This document shows, in pieces, positions 59,765 through 64,000 of a stretch of 64,000 nt of DNA. Under the pieces are notes generated by a model. That model had not been told where the DNA came from, did no database searches, and saw nothing but the letters and a program-made list of their open reading frames with translations. The stretch lies in the NCBI RefSeq assembly GCF_001184025.1, contig NZ_BBYG01000018.1:186001-250000 (forward strand). Direction: 5' to 3'. The stretch is from Streptomyces maremycinicus (lineage in GTDB: Bacteria; Actinomycetota; Actinomycetes; Streptomycetales; Streptomycetaceae). A program made the position numbers and the translations under genes. Within the stretch, counting starts at the first letter, position 1. Each line of letters begins with the position of its first letter.

Positions 59765-60634
59765 CTACAAGCGTTTGAGGACCGCCTGTTTGGCCATCGC
59801 GAACTCCTCGTCCGTCAGGACGCCGTCACGGCGCAGCTCGCCCAGCTCGCGCAGCCGGCGCAGCAGCGCGTCGTGGTCGTCCCCGGCGGCGGAGTCCGGC
59901 TCGCGCTGCGCGGGCAGGGCGCCGCGGGGTCCGGCCGCCGGATGGGGCAGCCGGGCCTGGACGGCCGCCGCGACGAGCGCCATCAGCGGATCCTTCTTGA
60001 ACCCCCACAGCTCCACGGCGTTGGGGTCGTACTTGGCCGGCGCCTTGGTCGGCGCGTGCCGCAGCCGGAAGCGCAGACAGCCGTTCTCGAGACCGACCGC
60101 GGGCTGCCACTCCACGGCCTCGATCTCCGCGATGCCGAGACTGCGGGGACCGGCGGAGGCTTTGGACTCCTCGGTCTTCCAGTTCCACTCCAGCCGTACC
60201 CGCTCACCGTCGAAGCTCGCGGTGCCGTCCCCGGCGGAGGCGGACAGGGGCACGGACGGGCCGGGCAGCAGATACGCGTCCACCGGGTCGGCCGGCACCT
60301 CGTCGAGGAGCAGGGCCCGGCGCACCTCGTCCACGAGGTACTCGGCGACCCCGTACCGGTCGGATTCGACGAGCAGCTGGTAGGGATCGTGCGGCTCGGT
60401 CAGCCGTCCGCCGGTCGCCTGGAGCAGCGGATCGGCGCCGTCCCGCAGCCGTAGCCGCAGCCGTCCGGTCCGCTTTCCCTGCTCGAACGACACCCCGGCC
60501 AACGCGCCCAGGGGGACGACGAGTTCACCCAGTTCCCTGCGGAGCGGGCTGACGTTCTTGTCCCGCCCCGGGGTGAGCCGCAGGGCGTCGCCGTCGAAGA
60601 CCCAGGTGCCGTCCTTCTGGATGATTTCCGCCAT
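59765..60634 (-). CDS. DUF4429 protein with C-terminal SHOCT motif
   Basis: This 289-residue cytoplasmic protein has two DUF4429 (PH-like) halves (IQKDGTWVFDGDALRLTPGR and GTASFDGERVRLEWNWK) and a C-terminal SHOCT helix pair (LRRLRELGELRRDGVLTDEE). SHOCT domains usually mediate oligomerisation or membrane association. ATG 60634 gives MAEIIQKDGTWVF; an in-frame ATG 60655 would lie at the edge of the upstream hairpin. It is separated by only 21 bases from the perfect terminator of the desferrioxamine operon on the same strand, so it may rely on read-through. Function is unknown. Confidence 0.78.
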   Translation of the reverse strand: MAEIIQKDGTWVFDGDALRLTPGRDKNVSPLRRELGELVVPLGALAGVSFEQGKRTGRLRLRLRDGADPLLQATGGRLTEPHDPYQLLVESDRYGVAEYLVDEVRRALLLDEVPADPVDAYLLPGPSVPLSASAGDGTASFDGERVRLEWNWKTEESKASAGPRSLGIAEIEAVEWQPAVGLENGCLRFRLRHAPTKAPAKYDPNAVELWGFKKDPLMALVAAAVQARLPHPAAGPRGALPAQREPDSAAGDDHDALLRRLRELGELRRDGVLTDEEFAMAKQAVLKRL

Positions 60635-60655
60635 GCAGACGATTGTTCCAAACAT

Positions 60656-60700
60656 GGCGGCGGGCGCCCCCGAGGACCGTACTCGGGGGCGCCCGCCGCC
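60656..60700 (-). terminator. 19-bp perfect terminator hairpin after desD
   Basis: The arms 60656-60674 and 60682-60700 are perfectly complementary over 19 bases (GC-rich, inner end CCCCCGAG/CTCGGGGG), with a seven-base loop. It lies four bases after the desD stop. Confidence 0.9.
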
Positions 60701-60704
60701 CGGA

Positions 60705-62474
60705 TCAGAACCGCGAGACGGGATTTTCGAGGGTTCCGACCAGCTGGAGGGCGCCCGAGGGGTCCGCCAGGTCCACCATCTGCCTGTTGTTGCGCAGCTG
60801 GAGACGGTTGAGGCAGGACAGGGCGAACTCGGGGGCGAACAGGTCGTACTGGCGGAACCTGTCGGCCAGTTCGGGGTTCGCCTCCTGGTAGGCGCGGGTG
60901 ACCTCGGCGACCGTCCGCCAGAAGTCGTCCTCCGCGAGGATCCCCTCGGTGGCCAGGCCGGCCGCGAGGAACCGGAAGAAGCAGTCGAAGACGTCCGTGA
61001 AGATGGACAGCAGCTTCATGTCCTCGGGCACCTCGACGCGCACGCGCCGGACCTCGGGCGGCAGCACCGCGTCCGGGTCCATGACGGCGATCTCCTCGGC
61101 GATGTCCTTGTAGATCGCCCGCTGTACCGCCCCGTCCTTCAGTACCAGGACGGTGTTCTCGCCGTGCGGCATGAAGACCAGGTCGTAGGCGTAGAAGCTG
61201 TGCAGGAGCGGGGTGTAGTACGCCTCGAGGTAGCCGCGCAGCCATTGGGCGGGCGGCAGTCCCGACTGCTCGATCAGCGCGCCGGCCACCGAGCGGCCCT
61301 CGTGGTCCACATGGACCAGGGAGGCCATCGTCGCGAGCGTCTCGCCGTCCCGGAGCGACGGCACCGGGCTCTCGCGCCACAGCGCGGCCAGCATCTTGCG
61401 GTACGGCGAGTAGCGGTCCGTGGCCGCCTCGTACTCCAGGTGCCGGTAGCCGACGGCCGCCCGCTCCCGGATGATCGACAGGCCCGTCGACCTCAGCACC
61501 GGGTCGTTGTCGATGAGCTGGGCCAGCCAGTCGTTGATGGCCGGGGTCGCCTCCATGTAGGCGGCCGAGAGTCCGCGCATGAAGCCCATGTTGAGGACGG
61601 ACAGGGCCGTCTTCACGTAGTGCTTCTCGGGGTGCGAGGTGTTGAAGAACGTCCGGATGGATTGCTGCGCCAGGTACTCGTCGTCGCCCTCGCCGAGACA
61701 GACCAGGTTCCCGCGGGCGATCTCGGCGGCGAAGGTGACGGTGAGCTTGTTCCACCACTGCCAGGGGTGCACGGGGATGAGGAGATAGTCGTCCGGGTCG
61801 CGGTCCTGCTCGCGCAGGATCGCGTCGAACCGCTCGACCGTCTTCTCGCCCAGTTCCTCCCGAACGAAGGACGCGTAGTCGATCCCGGCGCCCGCCGTGA
61901 ACGCCGCCCGCGAGCGGTGCGCGGCCAGCCACACCAGCCGGACCGGGCTCGCCGTCTCCGGGGCGTAGGACAGGTACTCGTGGATGCCGAAGCCGAGCCG
62001 TCCGTTGTTGGCGACGAAGCAGGGGTGGCCCTCGGTCATCCCGGTCTCGATGGCCTGGAAGCCGCTCCTGACCAGCTCCGCCGACGTGATCTGCGGCTTG
62101 GTCAGTTTGTAGCAGGTGCCGGAGAGGGTGGAGGAGATCTCCTCCAGGTAGACCGGCAGGATCTCCTCGCTCAGGCCCAGTGTCTTCTTCAGTTCGATGA
62201 AGAAGTCCAGCGCGGCGACCGGGAGTTCGGCCCCGTCCCGGGTGCGGGTGATCGAGTCGGCGTCCACCTGCCAGTGGTCGAGGGCATGCCGGACGGCGGC
62301 GAAGCGGTAGGAGGTCAGCCCGTCGTCGCCGCGGACGACGAAGCGGCCGTCCGTCTCCTCGGGGGTGATCAGCCGCTCGTGCGCGAACTCCGCGAGCGCC
62401 TTGCGGACGAGCAGACGGTTGGCCTTCTCCCAGCGATCGGGGGAGAGGTGGGCGACGGCGTCGGCGAGGCTCAT
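60705..62474 (-). CDS. desD: Desferrioxamine synthetase DesD (IucA/IucC family)
   Basis: This 589-residue NIS synthetase condenses N-hydroxy-N-succinyl/acetyl-cadaverine units and closes the macrocycle of desferrioxamine. Family blocks include EGHPCFVANNGRLGFGIHEY, LIPVHPWQWWNKL, KTALSVLNMGFMRGLSA and a C-terminal FhuF-like domain. The length is standard. ATG 62474 overlaps the desC stop (ATGA). It is the last gene of the des operon, closed by the strong hairpin. Expression should be iron-repressed through DmdR; the promoter lies outside the window upstream of desA. Confidence 0.96.
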   Translation of the reverse strand: MSLADAVAHLSPDRWEKANRLLVRKALAEFAHERLITPEETDGRFVVRGDDGLTSYRFAAVRHALDHWQVDADSITRTRDGAELPVAALDFFIELKKTLGLSEEILPVYLEEISSTLSGTCYKLTKPQITSAELVRSGFQAIETGMTEGHPCFVANNGRLGFGIHEYLSYAPETASPVRLVWLAAHRSRAAFTAGAGIDYASFVREELGEKTVERFDAILREQDRDPDDYLLIPVHPWQWWNKLTVTFAAEIARGNLVCLGEGDDEYLAQQSIRTFFNTSHPEKHYVKTALSVLNMGFMRGLSAAYMEATPAINDWLAQLIDNDPVLRSTGLSIIRERAAVGYRHLEYEAATDRYSPYRKMLAALWRESPVPSLRDGETLATMASLVHVDHEGRSVAGALIEQSGLPPAQWLRGYLEAYYTPLLHSFYAYDLVFMPHGENTVLVLKDGAVQRAIYKDIAEEIAVMDPDAVLPPEVRRVRVEVPEDMKLLSIFTDVFDCFFRFLAAGLATEGILAEDDFWRTVAEVTRAYQEANPELADRFRQYDLFAPEFALSCLNRLQLRNNRQMVDLADPSGALQLVGTLENPVSRF

Positions 62475-63022
62475 GCCGTCACCCCCGTCGCCGCGACGAA
62501 CTGCTCACGGGTGCAGAAGCTCAGCAGCGCCTTCTTCTCCGGCTTCTGGATCTCCCGCTCGGGCACGAAGCCGACGGCCTCGTTGAGGGCGTGCACCGCC
62601 GTGTTGGAGACGTCCGGCTCGACGACGACCCGGGAGGTGGTCGGGTCCTCGAAGAGGCGGGCCATCACGGCGGTGATCACGGCCCGGGTGAACCCGTGCA
62701 CGGGACGGTCGGTGGGGGCGACCAGGAAGTGCATGCCGACGTCGCCGGGCAGCGGCTCGTACAGGCCGACCAGCTCACGGTGGGCCGGGTCGTAGTACTC
62801 CATCAGGAAGGCGGGCTCGCCGTCGCGCAGGCCGATGAGGGCGTGGCTGTGCTCGTCGGCCGCGATGTCCATGTAGGCGCGCTCGACGTCCACCAGTTTC
62901 GCGTTCTGCATCATCCAGAACGCGGCCTTGGGGTGCGTGACCCAGCCGTGCAGCAGCTCGGCGTCCTCGACGGGGTCGAGGGGCCTGAGGGTGAGACGGC
63001 CTACGGCCGTGGTCGTGCTCAT
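62471..63022 (-). CDS. desC: N-hydroxycadaverine acyltransferase DesC
   Basis: This 183-residue GNAT-fold acyltransferase related to AlcB/RhbD transfers acetyl or succinyl groups onto N-hydroxycadaverine. Blocks: LTLRPLDPVEDAELLHGWV, HPKAAFWMMQNAKLVDVERA, HALIGLRDGEPAFLMEYYDP and GMHFLVAP, followed by the acetyl-CoA region near VHGFTRAVITAVM. ATG 63022 overlaps desB's stop and its own stop overlaps desD, both as ATGA, so B-C-D translation is coupled. Confidence 0.95.
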   Translation of the reverse strand: MSTTTAVGRLTLRPLDPVEDAELLHGWVTHPKAAFWMMQNAKLVDVERAYMDIAADEHSHALIGLRDGEPAFLMEYYDPAHRELVGLYEPLPGDVGMHFLVAPTDRPVHGFTRAVITAVMARLFEDPTTSRVVVEPDVSNTAVHALNEAVGFVPEREIQKPEKKALLSFCTREQFVAATGVTA

Positions 63023-64000
63023 ACGGCGAACTCCTGGAACGCGATGGTCTTCTCGACCGGGTAGTACTCACTGCCGAGCAGGTCACGGATGATCGAGCTG
63101 TTGCGGTACGCGCCCATGCCGAGGTCGGGCGAGGTGATGCTGTGGGTGTGCGCGCCCGCGTTCTGGAGGAACACGCCCCGGCCCGTGGTGTCGATGGAGT
63201 AGTTGCGGGCGACGTCGAAGTTGCCGTGCGAGTCGTAGCGCAGTCTGTCCCGCACCGGCGCGAGGAACTCCGGCTCGGCGTACTTGTAGCCGGTGGCCAG
63301 GACCAGCCCCTGCGAGCTCAGCTCGAAGTCCTTGCCCTGCTCCTCCTGGCGGAAGGTGAGGGTGTAGGTGCCGTCGGCGTACCGGGCGTTGTTCAGCGAG
63401 GAGTTGGTGAGCAGCCGGGTGGGCACCGGGCCGGTGAGGTTCTTCTGGTAGAGCAGGTCGAAGATCTCGTTGATGAGATCGCCGTCGATGCCCTTGAACA
63501 GGCCCTTCTGCTCGGCGGTGAGGCGGTAGCGGGTCTCCTCCGGCAGCTCGCGGAAGTAGTCGATGTACTCCGGGGAGGTCATCTCCAGCGTGAGCTTGGT
63601 GTATTCGAGCGGGAAGAAGCGCGGGGAGCGGGTGACCCAGTTCAGCCGGTAGCCGTGGACGTCGATCTCGCCGAGCAGGTCGTAGTAGATCTCGGCGGCC
63701 GACTGGCCGGAGCCGACCAGCGTGATCGACTCCTTCTTCTGGAGCTCCGCCTTGTGCCGCAGATAGCGGGAGTTGTGCAGGAAGTCGCCGCCCAGGTCCG
63801 CGCAGGCCTGCGGGATGTGCGGGGGCGTACCGGTGCCGAGGACCAGGTGGCGGCCGCGGTAGCGCTCGCCGGTGGTGGTCCGCACGACGTACAGGTCGTC
63901 CTCGTAGGTGACTTCGGCGACCGTGGTCGAGAAGCGCACGCTGCTCAGTTTGTTCGCGGCCCAGCGGCAGTAGTCGTCGTACTCGACCCGCAGCGGGTAG
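63019..64000 (-). CDS. desB: Cadaverine N-hydroxylase DesB, 5' end outside window
   Basis: This is the C-terminal 327 codons of a flavin-dependent lysine/ornithine N-monooxygenase-type enzyme that hydroxylates cadaverine. The visible part includes HLVLGTGTPPHIPQACADLG, the NADPH-binding loop VGSGQSAAEIYYDL and the C-terminal LATGYKYAEPEFL. The reading frame continues to base 64000 (YPLRVEYDDYCRW), so the true start and the FAD-binding motif lie beyond the window. The stop overlaps the desC start. desA is expected next. Confidence 0.95.
   Translation of the reverse strand, partial: YPLRVEYDDYCRWAANKLSSVRFSTTVAEVTYEDDLYVVRTTTGERYRGRHLVLGTGTPPHIPQACADLGGDFLHNSRYLRHKAELQKKESITLVGSGQSAAEIYYDLLGEIDVHGYRLNWVTRSPRFFPLEYTKLTLEMTSPEYIDYFRELPEETRYRLTAEQKGLFKGIDGDLINEIFDLLYQKNLTGPVPTRLLTNSSLNNARYADGTYTLTFRQEEQGKDFELSSQGLVLATGYKYAEPEFLAPVRDRLRYDSHGNFDVARNYSIDTTGRGVFLQNAGAHTHSITSPDLGMGAYRNSSIIRDLLGSEYYPVEKTIAFQEFAV

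Overview
The window is chromosomal DNA of a Streptomyces or very close relative. GC content is very high with a strong third-position bias. Several genes and gene orders are diagnostic of the genus: adpA carrying a TTA codon, followed by ornA; the cellobiose locus cebR/cebEFG-bglC with its 14-bp palindromic operator; and the desferrioxamine genes desB-desC-desD. From general knowledge of Streptomyces coelicolor, the right half resembles the SCO2782-SCO2800 neighbourhood. I see no transposase, integrase, CRISPR array or rRNA. The four tRNAs and the gene order look like core chromosome.

Layout. 1-10.9 kb: ROK regulator; LAxTG-type surface protein; HAD phosphatase; secreted protein plus class F sortase; peptidoglycan hydrolase; SPFH protein; AA10 lytic polysaccharide monooxygenase (LPMO) behind a DasR-type element; acyl-CoA ligase-like gene that runs into a tRNA-Lys. 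11-20 kb: IclR regulator and an ectoine-type ABC importer (ehuBCDA), together with DUF3830, an amidase, a D-2-hydroxyacid dehydrogenase and two Asp/Glu-racemase (EutA-like) proteins. This looks like a complete catabolic island for an unidentified solute. 20-26 kb: flavin-dependent oxidoreductase, PAS-GGDEF-EAL cyclic-di-GMP enzyme, M6-like secreted protease, an 11-copy 17-bp tandem repeat and a third tRNA-Lys. 26-31 kb: an overlapping three-gene operon encoding a Fe-S PD-(D/E)XK nuclease, an unknown 532-aa protein and a compact SF1 helicase, next to a PAP2 phosphatase. 31-38 kb: histidine phosphatase, XRE-TPR regulator, spermidine-synthase-like protein and an OmpR-type two-component system. 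38-44 kb: CBM2-GH18 chitinase with a probable DasR element, and a predicted conflict-type pair (trypsin-STAND NTPase-propeller plus Trypco1). 44-50.6 kb: cellobiose uptake. 50.6-57.9 kb: GNAT, tRNA-His, ornA, adpA, a small membrane protein, universal stress protein, acetate-type transporter and glmS. 58-64 kb: Tat-exported phosphoesterase, DUF4429 protein and the desferrioxamine operon, with desB cut by the window end.

Functional threads. Chitin and cellulose use is represented by the LPMO, the chitinase and ceb/bglC, with glmS making glucosamine-6-phosphate for wall synthesis. Development and signalling is represented by adpA, ornA and the c-di-GMP enzyme. The least explained parts are the ehu/EutA-like island, the nuclease-unknown-helicase operon and the protease-STAND/Trypco1 pair; these deserve the closest look.

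Family names come from motif recognition by eye, and no database search was run. Start codons were chosen from ribosome binding sites and conserved N-termini, so they often differ from the longest open frame.
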